NCBI RefSeq assembly: GCF_001011035.1
Contig: NZ_CP011492.1
Span: 682,001-746,000, forward strand
DNA: 64,000 nt
Reading direction: 5' to 3'
From: Streptomyces sp. CNQ-509
GTDB taxonomy: Bacteria > Actinomycetota > Actinomycetes > Streptomycetales > Streptomycetaceae
Shown: positions 17,217 to 25,671 of the stretch, one piece after another
How the letters are laid out: each line of letters opens with the position of its first letter
Position numbering within the stretch: position 1 is the first letter of the stretch
Made by a program: the position numbers and the translations under genes
The notes under the pieces: generated by a model
What the model was told of the DNA's origin: nothing
What the model saw: the letters and a program-made list of their open reading frames with translations, nothing else
Databases searched by the model: none

Positions 17217-18761
17217 CTAAGGGCGTTCCGGCTCCTCGGGGTCGGTGGCGGGCGGGTCCTCGATCAGGGACTGCAGCGGCGGGCCCGCCACCGCGCAGTG
17301 CACGTGGCACGGCGGTTCCGCCGGTACCGCCGGCTTCTTCGGCGAGCGGATCGTCAGCCACGACAGCACGGCCCCGCCCGCGAGCAGCGCGGCGCAGATG
17401 AGCAGCGCGACGCGGAAGCCGTCGCCGAACGCCCCGGGGTTGCGGTAGTCGTTGCCGGAGAGCCCGGCGGCGAGCGGCAGCGCGGCGACGGCGAGCAGGC
17501 CCGCGGCGCGGGCCACCGCGTTGTTGGCGCCGGAGGCGATGCCGGAGTGCCTGTCCTCCACCGCGCCGAGGACGGTGGCGGTGAGCGGCGCGACCGTCGT
17601 CGCCAGGCCGAAGCCGAAGAGCACCACGCCGGGCAGCACCTCGCGTACGTACGACACGTTGTCGCCGGGGCCGCCGATGCGCAGCATCAGCAGCAGCCCG
17701 CCGGCGCAGATCGCCGGGCCGACCGTCATCGGGATGCGCGGCCCGATGCGCTCCGACAGCTTTCCCGACCGCTCCGAGAGCGCCAGCATGATGAGCGTCA
17801 CCGGCAGCAGCGCGGAGCCCGCGGCGATCGGCGAGTAGCCGGCGGCGATCTGCAGGTCCAGCACGAGGAAGAAGGTCACCCCGCCGAGGGCGGCGTAGAC
17901 GACGAACGTGACCAGGTTCGCCGCGGTGAACTGGCGGGAGCCGAAGGTCCCGGTGGGCAGCATCGGGTGGCTGCTGCGCCGCTGGACGCACACGAACGCC
18001 GCGAGGCTCGCCACCCCCACGGCGCTGCTCGCGGCCAGCAGCAGCGCCGAGACGCCCTTCTCGGGCGCGGCGATCAGGGCGTACGTCACGCCCGCCAGGC
18101 CGAGCGCGCCGAGCGCGGCGCCGGTCCAGTCGAAGCGTCCCGTGGCCGTCTCGTCGCGGCTCTCGGGTACGTGCCGGGCGGCGACGGCCACGACGACGGC
18201 GGCCAGCGGCACGTTGATGGCGAACACCCACCGCCAGCTCGCCGCCTCCACCAGCCAGCCGCCGAGCAGCGGGCCGAGGGCGCTCGCGATGCCGGCGAGC
18301 CCCGACCAGACGCCGATCGCGCGGGCCCGGTCCTCGGGGGCGAAGGAAGCCTGGATGAGGGCGAGGGAGCCGGGCGTCAGCAGCGCGCCGCCGATGCCCT
18401 GGAGGGTGCGGGCGGCGATGAGGATGCCGACGTTGGGCGCCAGCGCGCAGAGCAGCGAGGCCACCGCGAACCACACGGTGCCGAAGATGAAGATCCGGCG
18501 GCGGCCGTAGCGGTCGCCGAGGGCGCCGCCGAGGAGGATGAGCGCGGCGAGGGTGAGGGTGTAGCCGTTGACGGTCCACTGCAGACCGCCGAGGGAGGCG
18601 CCGAGTTCGTCGCCGATGGTGGGCAGCGCGACGTTGACGACGGTGGCGTCGAGGAAGGTGATGCCCGAGCCGATCACCACCGCGGTCAGCAGCCAGCGCC
18701 CGGCCGGCTGGGCGAGCCGCAGATCCGCGGGTGCACCGGCCGGCGGGTGGGAGTGCGTCAT
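17217..18761 (-). CDS. MFS multidrug efflux transporter (DHA2, 14-TM type)
   Basis: A 514-residue membrane protein of the EmrB/QacA drug:H+ antiporter family. Motif C-like and motif A elements are visible: 'FLDATVVNVALPTIGDELGA' in TM1 and 'LGGALGDRYGRRRIFIFGT' after TM2. About 14 hydrophobic segments can be counted, followed by a Pro/Glu-rich cytoplasmic tail. The ATG at 18761 gives a short N-terminus; a GTG six codons upstream is possible. It is divergent from the universal stress protein gene with 83 bases between. The substrate is unknown. Confidence 0.9.
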   Translation of the reverse strand: MTHSHPPAGAPADLRLAQPAGRWLLTAVVIGSGITFLDATVVNVALPTIGDELGASLGGLQWTVNGYTLTLAALILLGGALGDRYGRRRIFIFGTVWFAVASLLCALAPNVGILIAARTLQGIGGALLTPGSLALIQASFAPEDRARAIGVWSGLAGIASALGPLLGGWLVEAASWRWVFAINVPLAAVVVAVAARHVPESRDETATGRFDWTGAALGALGLAGVTYALIAAPEKGVSALLLAASSAVGVASLAAFVCVQRRSSHPMLPTGTFGSRQFTAANLVTFVVYAALGGVTFFLVLDLQIAAGYSPIAAGSALLPVTLIMLALSERSGKLSERIGPRIPMTVGPAICAGGLLLMLRIGGPGDNVSYVREVLPGVVLFGFGLATTVAPLTATVLGAVEDRHSGIASGANNAVARAAGLLAVAALPLAAGLSGNDYRNPGAFGDGFRVALLICAALLAGGAVLSWLTIRSPKKPAVPAEPPCHVHCAVAGPPLQSLIEDPPATDPEEPERP

Positions 18762-18844
18762 GCCCGCAGTCAACCGCACCGCCCGGCCGCGCGCACCGTA
18801 CCGGAGCGTGCCCGCCGTGCGGCGCGTCGGGTACCGTCCGGGTT

Positions 18845-19411
18845 GTGAGCGAAGCCGGCACCGGGGGCAACCTCGACGACAGGTCAGAGAAGAGGTCGGC
18901 GGGCGGGTCCGGGGACGGGACCGGGGAGCGCCCGGACGACCGCCCGGGAGACCGGCCCGGGGCCGCGTCCGGCTTCGAGCGCGGCACCGACGGCCCCAAG
19001 GTGATCCTCGTCGGCGTCGACGGCTCCGACACCTCCTGGCGCGCCGCCGCCTACGCCGCGGGGCTGGCCCGGCGGCAGGGCTCGCTGCTCGCGGTGGTGT
19101 ACGTGCAGCCGACGCTGGCCGCCGCGGCGGCGCTCGGCGCGCCGGTGGCGGGCACGACGGCGGAGGTCGCCGAGGAGCTGGTGGCGGAGATCCGGCAGGC
19201 GGTGGCTCAGTTGCGCGGGTTGTTCGACGTGCGCTGGGAGTTCCACACCCTGCACGGTGACGCGTACACGGGGCTGGTGCAGGCGGCGCAGGACCTCACG
19301 GCGGACGCGGTGATCGTCGGCGCCTCGGAGCAGGCGGGGCACCGGCTCGTCGGCTCGGTGGCGGTGCGCCTGGTCAAGGCGGGCCGCTGGCCGGTCACCG
19401 TGGTGCCGTAA
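18845..19411 (+). CDS. Universal stress protein (UspA family) with disordered N-terminal extension
   Basis: A 188-residue protein. The Usp fold begins around residue 47 ('KVILVGVDGSDTSWRAAAYA') and ends with 'LVGSVAVRLVKAGRWPVTVV', including the G-x2-G-x9-G(S/T) type nucleotide-binding loop region ('GASEQAGHRLVGSVA'). The first ~45 residues are Gly/Asp/Arg-rich and probably disordered, longer than in most Usp proteins. GTG start at 18845; a shorter start is possible. Dodecin follows 61 bases downstream and may be co-transcribed. Confidence 0.85.
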   Translation: MSEAGTGGNLDDRSEKRSAGGSGDGTGERPDDRPGDRPGAASGFERGTDGPKVILVGVDGSDTSWRAAAYAAGLARRQGSLLAVVYVQPTLAAAAALGAPVAGTTAEVAEELVAEIRQAVAQLRGLFDVRWEFHTLHGDAYTGLVQAAQDLTADAVIVGASEQAGHRLVGSVAVRLVKAGRWPVTVVP

Positions 19412-19472
19412 CCGCCGCCGGCCGGGCGCCGTCCGTGTCGCGGGCCCGGCGGGTCTGCGGCACGGTGGGTTC

Positions 19473-19694
19473 ATGAGCGATCACACGTACCGCCTCACCG
19501 AGATCGTCGGCTCCTCCCACACCGGTGTCGACGACGCCGTCCGCAACGGCGTCGCGCGCGCCTCGCAGACGCTGCGCAACCTCGACTGGTTCGAGGTCAC
19601 CCAGGTGCGCGGGCAACTGGAGAACGGCGCCGTGGCGCACTGGCAGGTGTGCCTGAAGGTGGGCTTCCGGCTGGAGGACGCGGGCGGCTCCTGA
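19473..19694 (+). CDS. Dodecin (flavin-binding dodecameric protein)
   Basis: A 73-residue dodecin. The family signature is complete: 'HTYRLTEIVGSSHTGVDDAV' at the start, the aromatic flavin-stacking 'LDWFEVTQVRGQLENGAVAH' in the middle (Trp of the DWFEV segment) and 'WQVCLKVGFRLED' at the end. Dodecins store or buffer FMN, riboflavin or CoA in the cytoplasm. The gene lies between a stress protein gene and a convergent DNA glycosylase gene. Confidence 0.95.
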   Translation: MSDHTYRLTEIVGSSHTGVDDAVRNGVARASQTLRNLDWFEVTQVRGQLENGAVAHWQVCLKVGFRLEDAGGS

Positions 19695-19701
19695 CGGCCC
19701 T

Positions 19702-19724
19702 CCGCGGCGGGCGGCCCGCCGCGG
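19702..19724. terminator. Bidirectional terminator between dodecin and Fpg/Nei genes
   Basis: A 10-bp perfect GC stem (19702-19711 with 19715-19724) with a three-base CGG loop sits in the 36-bp gap between convergent genes. Confidence 0.6.
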
Positions 19725-19730
19725 CCGCGC

Positions 19731-20600
19731 TCACTTCAGCAGCCGGGACATCCTCCGGTCGGCCAGCGGCTTGCCGCCGGTCTGGCAGGTGGGGCAGTAC
19801 TGCAGCGCCGAGTCGGCGAACGACACCTCGCGGATCGTGTCGCCGCAGACCGGGCATTTCTCCCCGGCCCGCCCGTGCACCCGCAGCCCGCTCTTCTTCT
19901 CCGCCTTCAACCGCCCCGCGGCCACGCCGCGGGAGCGCTCGACGGCGCCGCGCAAGGTGTCGCCGATCGCCGCGTAGAGCACGGCGGTCTCCTCGTCGGT
20001 GAGGTTCGCGGCGAGCTTGTACGGGGAGAGCTTCGCGACGTGCAGGATCTCGTCGGAGTACGCGTTGCCGATCCCGGCGATCGTCGACTGGTCCCGCAGC
20101 ACGCCCTTGATCTGCCGCCGCTCGCCCGCCAGCAGCCCCGCGAACGCCTCCGCCGTGAACGCCGCGTCCAGCGGGTCGGGCCCCAGCCGGGCGACGCCGG
20201 GCACGTCCCGCGGATCCCGTACGCAGTAGACCGCGAGGCGCTTCTGGGTGCCCGCCTCGGTGAGGTCGAAGCCCGCGCCCTCCGGCTCGGCCAGCCGCAC
20301 CCGCAGCGCCAGCGGGCCCTTGCCGGGACGCGGCGGCGCGGCCGGCAGCTTGTCCTTCCACTGCAGCCAGCCGGCCCGGGCCAGATGGATCACCAGGTGC
20401 AGCTCGTCGGCGACCGTGAGGTCCAGGAACTTGCCGTGCCGCCCGACGGCCGTGACCTCGGCGCCCTCCAGCGCGGTGAGCGGCGGGTCGTACGTCTTGA
20501 GCACACTGATCGCGACCGGCTGCACCCGGGCGATGTACCGCCCCACCAGGTGCTCGGTGAGGAATCCGCTGAGCGCTTCGACTTCGGGAAGCTCGGGCAT
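19731..20600 (-). CDS. Fpg/Nei family DNA glycosylase
   Basis: A 289-residue base-excision repair enzyme. It starts with the catalytic 'MPELPEVEALSGFL': the Pro-2 amine is the nucleophile and Glu-3 is essential. The helix-two-turn-helix ('IKGVLRDQSTIAGIGNAYSD') and a C-terminal Cys4 zinc finger ('CPVCGDTI' and 'YCPTCQTGG') are intact. It removes oxidised bases and nicks at the abasic site. The presence of 'GTQKRLAVYCV' rather than the usual Fpg pattern points to the actinobacterial Fpg/Nei-like subgroup, so 8-oxoguanine specificity is not certain. It is divergent from the AraC gene at 20629 with only 28 bp between the starts. Confidence 0.93.
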   Translation of the reverse strand: MPELPEVEALSGFLTEHLVGRYIARVQPVAISVLKTYDPPLTALEGAEVTAVGRHGKFLDLTVADELHLVIHLARAGWLQWKDKLPAAPPRPGKGPLALRVRLAEPEGAGFDLTEAGTQKRLAVYCVRDPRDVPGVARLGPDPLDAAFTAEAFAGLLAGERRQIKGVLRDQSTIAGIGNAYSDEILHVAKLSPYKLAANLTDEETAVLYAAIGDTLRGAVERSRGVAAGRLKAEKKSGLRVHGRAGEKCPVCGDTIREVSFADSALQYCPTCQTGGKPLADRRMSRLLK

Positions 20601-20628
20601 GCCTCCCAGTCTGCGGCATCCTGGAGTG

Positions 20629-21309
20629 ATGTACGAGGAGAGACCGGTGCTGCTCGGCGGCGCGGTCGTCTGGCACCGCCGGGACGTCCGCCCGGGCCCG
20701 TACCGGGTGCTCCCGGACGGCGGCACCGACCTGATCCTCACGCCCGGCGGGCTGCTCGTCGCGGGCCCCGACACGGTGGCGCACGTCGGCACCGGGGCCG
20801 CGGGCGACACGTACACCGGGCTGCGCTTCGCCCCCGGGCAGGGCCCGGCGGTGCTGGGCGTGCCCGCGTACGAGCTGCGGAACCTGCGGGTGCCGCTGGC
20901 GGACCTGTGGGGCGAACGGCGGGCCCGGATCGCGGCGGAGCGGGTCGCCGGGGCGGCGGACCCGGGCGCGGCGCTGGAGGCGCTGGCGCGGGCCCGGCTG
21001 GCGGACGCGGAGCCGCCGGAGCCGTACGTGCCGGCGGTGGTCGCGGCGCTGGCGGCGGGCCGGCCGGTGGCCGAGGTCGCGGGGGCGGTGGGGCTCGGCG
21101 AACGGCAGTTGCACCGGCGCAGCCTCGCGGCCTTCGGGTACGGGCCGAAGACCCTGGCCCGGGTGCTGCGGATGAACCGCGCGCTGGCGCTGGCCAGGGC
21201 GGGTACGCCCCCGGCCGCGGCGGCGGCGCTGGCGGGGTACGCGGACCAGGCGCACCTGGCGCGCGAGATGCGGGCGCTGACCGGGGTGCCGCTGACGGCC
21301 CTGCTCTGA
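20629..21309 (+). CDS. AraC-family helix-turn-helix regulator
   Basis: A 226-residue regulator with the DUF6597-like N-terminal region ('YRVLPDGGTDLILTPGGLLV', 'VGTGAAGDTYTGLRFAPGQG') and a C-terminal AraC DNA-binding domain ('GLGERQLHRRSLAAFGYGPK', 'LAGYADQAHLAREMRALTG'). ATG start at 20629 with TGGAG four bases upstream. It is convergent with the VOC-family gene; this AraC/VOC pairing is common in Streptomyces and suggests a shared function. It is heavily Ala/Gly/Arg-biased in the middle. Confidence 0.88.
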   Translation: MYEERPVLLGGAVVWHRRDVRPGPYRVLPDGGTDLILTPGGLLVAGPDTVAHVGTGAAGDTYTGLRFAPGQGPAVLGVPAYELRNLRVPLADLWGERRARIAAERVAGAADPGAALEALARARLADAEPPEPYVPAVVAALAAGRPVAEVAGAVGLGERQLHRRSLAAFGYGPKTLARVLRMNRALALARAGTPPAAAAALAGYADQAHLAREMRALTGVPLTALL

Positions 21310-21367
21310 CCTGCACCCCGGCCCGGGCCGCGGCCACCCCGGCCCCGGGCCCCCGCGGGCGCGGCGG

Positions 21368-21760
21368 TCAGCCGAGCGGGGCGAAGAGGTCGACGCCGTT
21401 GCCGTCCGGGTCGTGCACCTGCGCGTAGCGCTGGCCCCACTCGGCGTCCCAGGGCGCCATGGCGCCCTTGTACCCCGCCTCGGTGAGCATCGCGTACGTC
21501 GCGTCCACGTCGGCGGGGCCCTCGCAGCGGAAGGCGAGGCCGATCCGCCCCTCCCCGGTCGGCGGCTCGAAGTCGGGCGCGAAGGACTTGATCGTCTCTT
21601 CCGCGTCCCACATCAGGCGCAGCCCGCCGGGCAGTGCGGCCTCGACGTGCGGCTGCCCGTCGGCGTCGCCGGGGATGTCCAGGCCGAGCAGGCGGTAGAA
21701 GGCGAGGGTGGCGGCCATGTCGGCGGTCACCATTCCGATGGCGTCGAATCGTGCGGTCAT
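21368..21760 (-). CDS. VOC superfamily (glyoxalase/dioxygenase-fold) protein
   Basis: A 130-residue single-domain vicinal-oxygen-chelate protein with paired beta-alpha-beta-beta-beta modules: 'FDAIGMVTADMAATLAFYRL' and 'RIGLAFRCEGPADVDATYAM', ending 'AQVHDPDGNGVDLFAPLG'. The C-terminal 'DPDGNGVDLF' is typical of bleomycin-resistance/glyoxalase-like proteins, but the full metal-ligand set is not obvious, so enzymatic activity is uncertain. It probably works with the neighbouring AraC regulator. Confidence 0.88.
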   Translation of the reverse strand: MTARFDAIGMVTADMAATLAFYRLLGLDIPGDADGQPHVEAALPGGLRLMWDAEETIKSFAPDFEPPTGEGRIGLAFRCEGPADVDATYAMLTEAGYKGAMAPWDAEWGQRYAQVHDPDGNGVDLFAPLG

Positions 21761-21882
21761 GGCCCCGACCCTAGGAACGGTCCCGCACGCGCGTCTTGAA
21801 CGAATCGGACGCCCTCACCCGCCCGGCGCAGTTCGGCCGGCCCGGTGCCCGCGGCCATCACGTCGTACCCGGGTCTCCGCCC

Positions 21883-21918
21883 TTGACTCCGCGCCGACTC
21901 TGCAAGTTAATGTGAACA
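21883..21918 (+). promoter_or_regulatory. Promoter of the merR-like gene, probably giving a leaderless mRNA
   Basis: TTGACT (21883-21888) and TTAATG (21907-21912) are separated by 18 bases. The ATG at 21918 lies only five bases after the -10, so the transcript would start at or near the initiation codon. The slightly long spacer is the arrangement MerR-family proteins act on, which hints at autoregulation. Confidence 0.65.
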
Positions 21919-22415
21919 TGAAGTCGGACGAGTCCATGACCATCGGCGAGCTGGCCGGCCGCTTCGGCCTCGCCGCCCACGTGCTGCGGCACTGGGAGGC
22001 CATGGGCCTGCTCACCCCGGCGGAGCGCGTGAACGGCCGCCGGCGCTACACCTCCGACCATGTCTCCCGGGTCGCCATGATCATCGGCGGCAAGCGCGGC
22101 GGGCTCAGCCTGGAGCAACTGCGCGAGCTCTTCGCCGCGCAGGGCCCCGGCGACCGGCACGCGCTGCTGGCACGGCACCGGGAGGAGCTTCAGGAGCGGA
22201 TGCGGGAGATCGAGCGGTCGAAGGCGATGATCGACCACGCGCTGGAGTGCGAGGCGCACGACTTCACCCGCTGCCCCACTTTCCAGGCCCTCGTGCGCCG
22301 GCTCGCGGCCGGCGAGAGCCTGGCTCAGCTCCCGGTCGGGACCGGCCCGTCCGCCGGTCGCGATCCGCAGGAACCGCACGTCCGGGGCGGTCCGAACGGA
22401 ACGGTTATCCGATAG
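21918..22415 (+). CDS. MerR-family transcriptional regulator
   Basis: A 165-residue MerR-type regulator. The winged helix-turn-helix is at the N-terminus ('MTIGELAGRFGLAAHVLRHW', 'MGLLTPAERVNGRRRYTSDH'), followed by a dimerisation coiled coil ('HREELQERMREIERSKAMID') and a short tail with Cys in 'ALECEAHDFTRCPTFQALV'. The two cysteines could bind metal or sense redox state, but this is inference. ATG 21918 is used; no Shine-Dalgarno is visible, in keeping with a leaderless transcript. The transhydrogenase operon starts 150 bases downstream on the same strand, but there is no evidence that this regulator controls it. Confidence 0.9.
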   Translation: MKSDESMTIGELAGRFGLAAHVLRHWEAMGLLTPAERVNGRRRYTSDHVSRVAMIIGGKRGGLSLEQLRELFAAQGPGDRHALLARHREELQERMREIERSKAMIDHALECEAHDFTRCPTFQALVRRLAAGESLAQLPVGTGPSAGRDPQEPHVRGGPNGTVIR

Positions 22416-22564
22416 CGTGCCCGTCCCGGCACCACCACCGCACACCGCGCCACCACCGCACCGCCAACGCACACCCGCATCACCACTGCCCGAGGTGTCC
22501 CCACCGCGCACCGAGGGCAGCACCCTGAGGTCGCCCGCAATTCGCCCAAGAGGGAGCGAGAAGC

Positions 22565-23722
22565 ATGGGAGCCCAAGCCGTCACCGCGGGGGTCCTGAGG
22601 GAGCGCGCGCCGGATGAGCGCCGCGTCGCCCTCACCCCCGAAGTCGTCACCCGTGTGCGCCGGTCGGGTGTCGACGTCCTCGTCGAGACCGGCGCGGGCA
22701 CGAGCGCCTGGTTCACCGACGCCGACTACACGGCCGCGGAGGCCGAGGTCGTCGGCGCGGACGAGCTGATCCGCCGGGCCGACGTCGTGCTCTGCGTCGC
22801 ACCGCCCGACCGCGAGACCGCCGCCGCCCTGCGCTCCGGGCAGACGCTCATCGGCATGCTCGACCCGCTCCGCCAGGCCACCCTGATCGGCGAGCTGGCC
22901 GCCCGGGGGGTGACCGTCGTCAGCCTCGACCTGCTGCCCCGTACGCTCAGCCGGGCCCAGACGATGGACGCGCTGACCTCCCAGGCCAACGTCGCGGGAT
23001 ACAAGGCGGTGCTGCTCGCCGCCGACAGTTACGACCGGTACTTTCCGATGCTGACGACGGCGGCGGGCACCTCGAAGCCCGCCGCCGTCCTCGTGCTCGG
23101 CGCGGGCGTCGCCGGGCTGCAGGCCATCGCCACCGCCCGCCGGCTCGGCGCGATCGTCACCGCGTACGACGTCCGGCCCGCGGCAAAGGGCGAGATCGAG
23201 TCGCTGGGCGCGAAGTTCCTGGAGCTGGAGGGCGTGGCCTCGGCGGCCGGCGAGGGCGGCTACGCGCGCGTGCTCACCGACGAGGAGCAGCGGGCGCAGC
23301 TCGCCGCGCTGACGGCGGCGGTGCCGCGCTTCGACGTGGTGATCACCACCGCCCGGGTGCCGGGCCGCAAGCCGCCGCTGATGGTCACGGCCGAGGCGCT
23401 GGAGCAGATGCGACCGGGCTCGGTGGTGGTGGACATGGCCGCCAGCGAACTCGGCGGCAACGTGGAGCTCTCCGAGCCGGACAAGACCGCGGTGCTCGCC
23501 GGCGGCGTCACGCTGATCGGCGCGGGCAACCTGCCGTCGGTGATGGCGACGGCCGCCTCCACCGCGTACGCCCGCAACATCAGCGCGCTGCTGGCACACC
23601 TGGTGGCCGACGAGGCGGTGCGCATCGACCTCGACGACGACATCCAGGCCGGCGTGGTCGTCGCGCACGGCGGCGAGGTCGTCAGCGACGCGGTCGCCCC
23701 GCGGAACGGAGGGAACCGGTGA
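22565..23722 (+). CDS. pntAA: NAD(P) transhydrogenase, alpha subunit part 1 (NAD-binding)
   Basis: A 385-residue cytoplasmic domain I of proton-translocating transhydrogenase, which binds NAD(H). It has the alanine dehydrogenase/PNT N-terminal segment ('ERAPDERRVALTPEVV'), the 'RAQTMDALTSQANVAGYKAV' loop that reaches into domain III, and the Rossmann 'VLVLGAGVAGLQAIATARRL'. ATG 22565 follows GGGAGCGAG. It forms the first gene of a three-gene operon: its stop overlaps the next start by four bases (GTGA). The enzyme couples hydride transfer from NADH to NADP+ with proton entry, supplying NADPH. Confidence 0.96.
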   Translation: MGAQAVTAGVLRERAPDERRVALTPEVVTRVRRSGVDVLVETGAGTSAWFTDADYTAAEAEVVGADELIRRADVVLCVAPPDRETAAALRSGQTLIGMLDPLRQATLIGELAARGVTVVSLDLLPRTLSRAQTMDALTSQANVAGYKAVLLAADSYDRYFPMLTTAAGTSKPAAVLVLGAGVAGLQAIATARRLGAIVTAYDVRPAAKGEIESLGAKFLELEGVASAAGEGGYARVLTDEEQRAQLAALTAAVPRFDVVITTARVPGRKPPLMVTAEALEQMRPGSVVVDMAASELGGNVELSEPDKTAVLAGGVTLIGAGNLPSVMATAASTAYARNISALLAHLVADEAVRIDLDDDIQAGVVVAHGGEVVSDAVAPRNGGNR

Positions 23723-24036
23723 ACCTCGATCTGCTCACCGCCGTCACGATCTTCGTGCTCAGCGTGCTGGTCGGCTTCGAAGTGATCAGCAAGGTGCCGG
23801 CGACGCTGCACACGCCGCTGATGTCCGGCGCCAACTCGATCCACGGGATCGTGCTGATCGGCGCGATGCTGGTGACGTCCCTGGCCGACGAGCCGCTGGA
23901 GTACGCGCTGGCGTTCGTGGCCGTCGCGTTCGGCGCGATGAACGTCGTCGGCGGGTACGTCGTCACGGACCGGATGCTCCACATGTTCCGTGCCCGGCCC
24001 ACGCCGGGCGGCGCCAAGGGGGGTGCGGCGAAGTGA
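23719..24036 (+). CDS. pntAB: NAD(P) transhydrogenase, alpha subunit part 2 (membrane)
   Basis: A 105-residue membrane domain with three to four hydrophobic helices: 'LLTAVTIFVLSVLVGFEVIS', 'IHGIVLIGAMLVTSL', 'YALAFVAVAFGAMNVVGGYV'. The conserved 'TPLMSGANSIHGIVL' segment typical of this subunit is present. GTG start overlaps the upstream stop, and its own stop overlaps the start of pntB, giving strict translational coupling. Together with the PntB membrane segments it makes the proton channel. Confidence 0.95.
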   Translation: MNLDLLTAVTIFVLSVLVGFEVISKVPATLHTPLMSGANSIHGIVLIGAMLVTSLADEPLEYALAFVAVAFGAMNVVGGYVVTDRMLHMFRARPTPGGAKGGAAK

Positions 24037-25445
24037 GCGATCTCGAGACCGCCGTACGGTACGTGCTGCTGGCCGCCGCCGCGTGCTTCGTGCTCGGCCT
24101 GCGGCTGATGAACTCCCCCGCCACCGCCCGCCGCGGCAACACCCTCTCGGCCGCTGCCATGGCGGTGGCGATCGTGGCCACCGCGGTGCTGCTGGCGGAG
24201 CGCGGCGACATCACGGCGACCGGCTGGCTGGTGCTGCTCTCCGCGACCATCGTCGGCTCCGGCGCCGGGCTGTATCTGGCCCGTACCGTCGAGATGACCG
24301 CGATGCCGCAGTTGGTGAGCCTCTTCAACGCGGTCGGCGGCGGCGCCGCCGCGCTGCTCGCCATCGTCGAGGTACTCCAGCACGCGCATCCGGAGGACCT
24401 CGGCGCGCGCACCACCGTGCCGGGCGGCATCGACATCCTCATCGGCGCCATCACCTTCTCCGGCTCGCTGATCGCCGCCGGGAAGCTGCAGGGCGTGATC
24501 CCGGGCAAGCCGATCGTCCTGCCGGGCACCCGGGCGCTGAACGCCGGGCTCGCCGTGGTCTTCGCCGGGGCCGGCGTCTGGCTGGTGGTGGACCCGGGCA
24601 GCGTCACGGCGCTGACGCTGCTGACGCTCGCGGGGCTGGCGTTCGGCGTCACGATGGTGCTGCCGATCGGCGGCGCGGACATGCCCGTGGTGATCTCGCT
24701 CCTCAACGCCTTCACCGGCACCGCGGTCGGCATGGCCGGCTTCGTGCTCAACGAGCCGGCGCTGATCATCGCCGGGGCGCTCGTCGGCGCCTCGGGCACG
24801 ATCCTCACCAAGCTGATGGCGGACGCCATGAACCGCTCGATTCCGGCCATCATCGTCGGCGGCTTCGGCACCGGCGACGAGGCGGCGGCCGTGGGCACGG
24901 ACGGGGACGTGCAGGTGCGGCCGGTCTCCGTCGACGACGTGGCGATCCAGCTCGCATACGCCGGCAAGGTCGTCATCGTGCCGGGGTACGGGCTGGCGGC
25001 CGCGCAGGCGCAGCACGAGCTGGGCGACCTGGCGGACCTGCTGGAGGAGCACGGCGTGGAGGTCACGTACGCGATCCACCCGGTGGCCGGCCGGATGCCC
25101 GGGCACATGAACGTGCTGCTGGCCGAGGCGAACGTGCCGTATCCGCAGCTCAAGGAGATGGAGGAGGCGAACCCGGAGTTCCCGCAGGCGGACGTGGCGC
25201 TCGTGATCGGCGCCAACGACGTCACCAACCCGGCCGCGCGGCGGCCGGGCAACGCGATCTCGGGCATGCCGATCCTGGACGTGGACCGGGCCAAGAGCGT
25301 GGTGGTGATCAAGCGGTCGATGGGCCACGGGTACGCGGGCATCGACAACGAGCTGTACACCGCGGAGAACACCGGGATGTTCTTCACCGACGCCAAGAAG
25401 GGGCTCGCCGACCTCAAGGCGGCGGTCCGCACGTTCGTCGGCTAG
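24033..25445 (+). CDS. pntB: NAD(P) transhydrogenase, beta subunit (membrane + NADP-binding)
   Basis: A 470-residue protein: about eight to nine transmembrane helices in residues 1-280, then the NADP(H)-binding domain III with 'KVVIVPGYGLAAAQAQHELG', 'VAGRMPGHMNVLLAEANVPY' and 'VIGANDVTNPAARRPGNAIS', ending 'KRSMGHGYAGIDNELYTAEN'. All these are signatures of PntB. GTG start overlaps the pntAB stop. Length matches the family. The last gene of the operon; it is convergent with a small peptide gene 37 bases away. Confidence 0.96.
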   Translation: MSDLETAVRYVLLAAAACFVLGLRLMNSPATARRGNTLSAAAMAVAIVATAVLLAERGDITATGWLVLLSATIVGSGAGLYLARTVEMTAMPQLVSLFNAVGGGAAALLAIVEVLQHAHPEDLGARTTVPGGIDILIGAITFSGSLIAAGKLQGVIPGKPIVLPGTRALNAGLAVVFAGAGVWLVVDPGSVTALTLLTLAGLAFGVTMVLPIGGADMPVVISLLNAFTGTAVGMAGFVLNEPALIIAGALVGASGTILTKLMADAMNRSIPAIIVGGFGTGDEAAAVGTDGDVQVRPVSVDDVAIQLAYAGKVVIVPGYGLAAAQAQHELGDLADLLEEHGVEVTYAIHPVAGRMPGHMNVLLAEANVPYPQLKEMEEANPEFPQADVALVIGANDVTNPAARRPGNAISGMPILDVDRAKSVVVIKRSMGHGYAGIDNELYTAENTGMFFTDAKKGLADLKAAVRTFVG

Positions 25446-25482
25446 GGCACCGTGGCGTGCGGGCGCGGGCGGCCCGGCCGGA

Positions 25483-25671
25483 TCAGTCGATGCCGCGCAG
25501 GATGTGCAGCTCGGCGGTGTCGGCCGGGTCGTCCTCGTATCCGGCGAGCCGGATGGGGGCCGAGCGCGCCCACACGTCCAGGCTTGTCAGGGACTCCTCA
25601 GGCACGCGCGGGCGCGGGTGCGGCCGGGGCGCGGGCTGAGGATGCCGTTCCGGTGCGGCTTCGGTGGTCAA
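25483..25671 (-). CDS. Small 62-residue protein of unknown function
   Basis: A short gene supported by a strong Shine-Dalgarno (GGAGGAG, about six bases before a TTG at 25671). The N-terminal third is Pro/His/Arg-rich. The C-terminal part 'LTSLDVWARSAPIRLAGYED' followed by 'DPADTAELHILRGID' looks structured and non-random. There are no Cys, and Ser/Thr residues are few, so it does not look like a lanthipeptide precursor. A leader-plus-core layout for another modified peptide class, or a small binding protein, are both possible. I could not place it in a named family. No modification enzymes lie nearby. Confidence 0.55.
   Translation of the reverse strand: MTTEAAPERHPQPAPRPHPRPRVPEESLTSLDVWARSAPIRLAGYEDDPADTAELHILRGID

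Noticed and set aside
19731..21611. 626-codon minus-strand frame extending upstream of the Fpg/Nei gene
   Set aside because: The protein must begin with MPELPEVE at 20600 because Pro-2 is the catalytic residue. The extension is antisense to the AraC gene.
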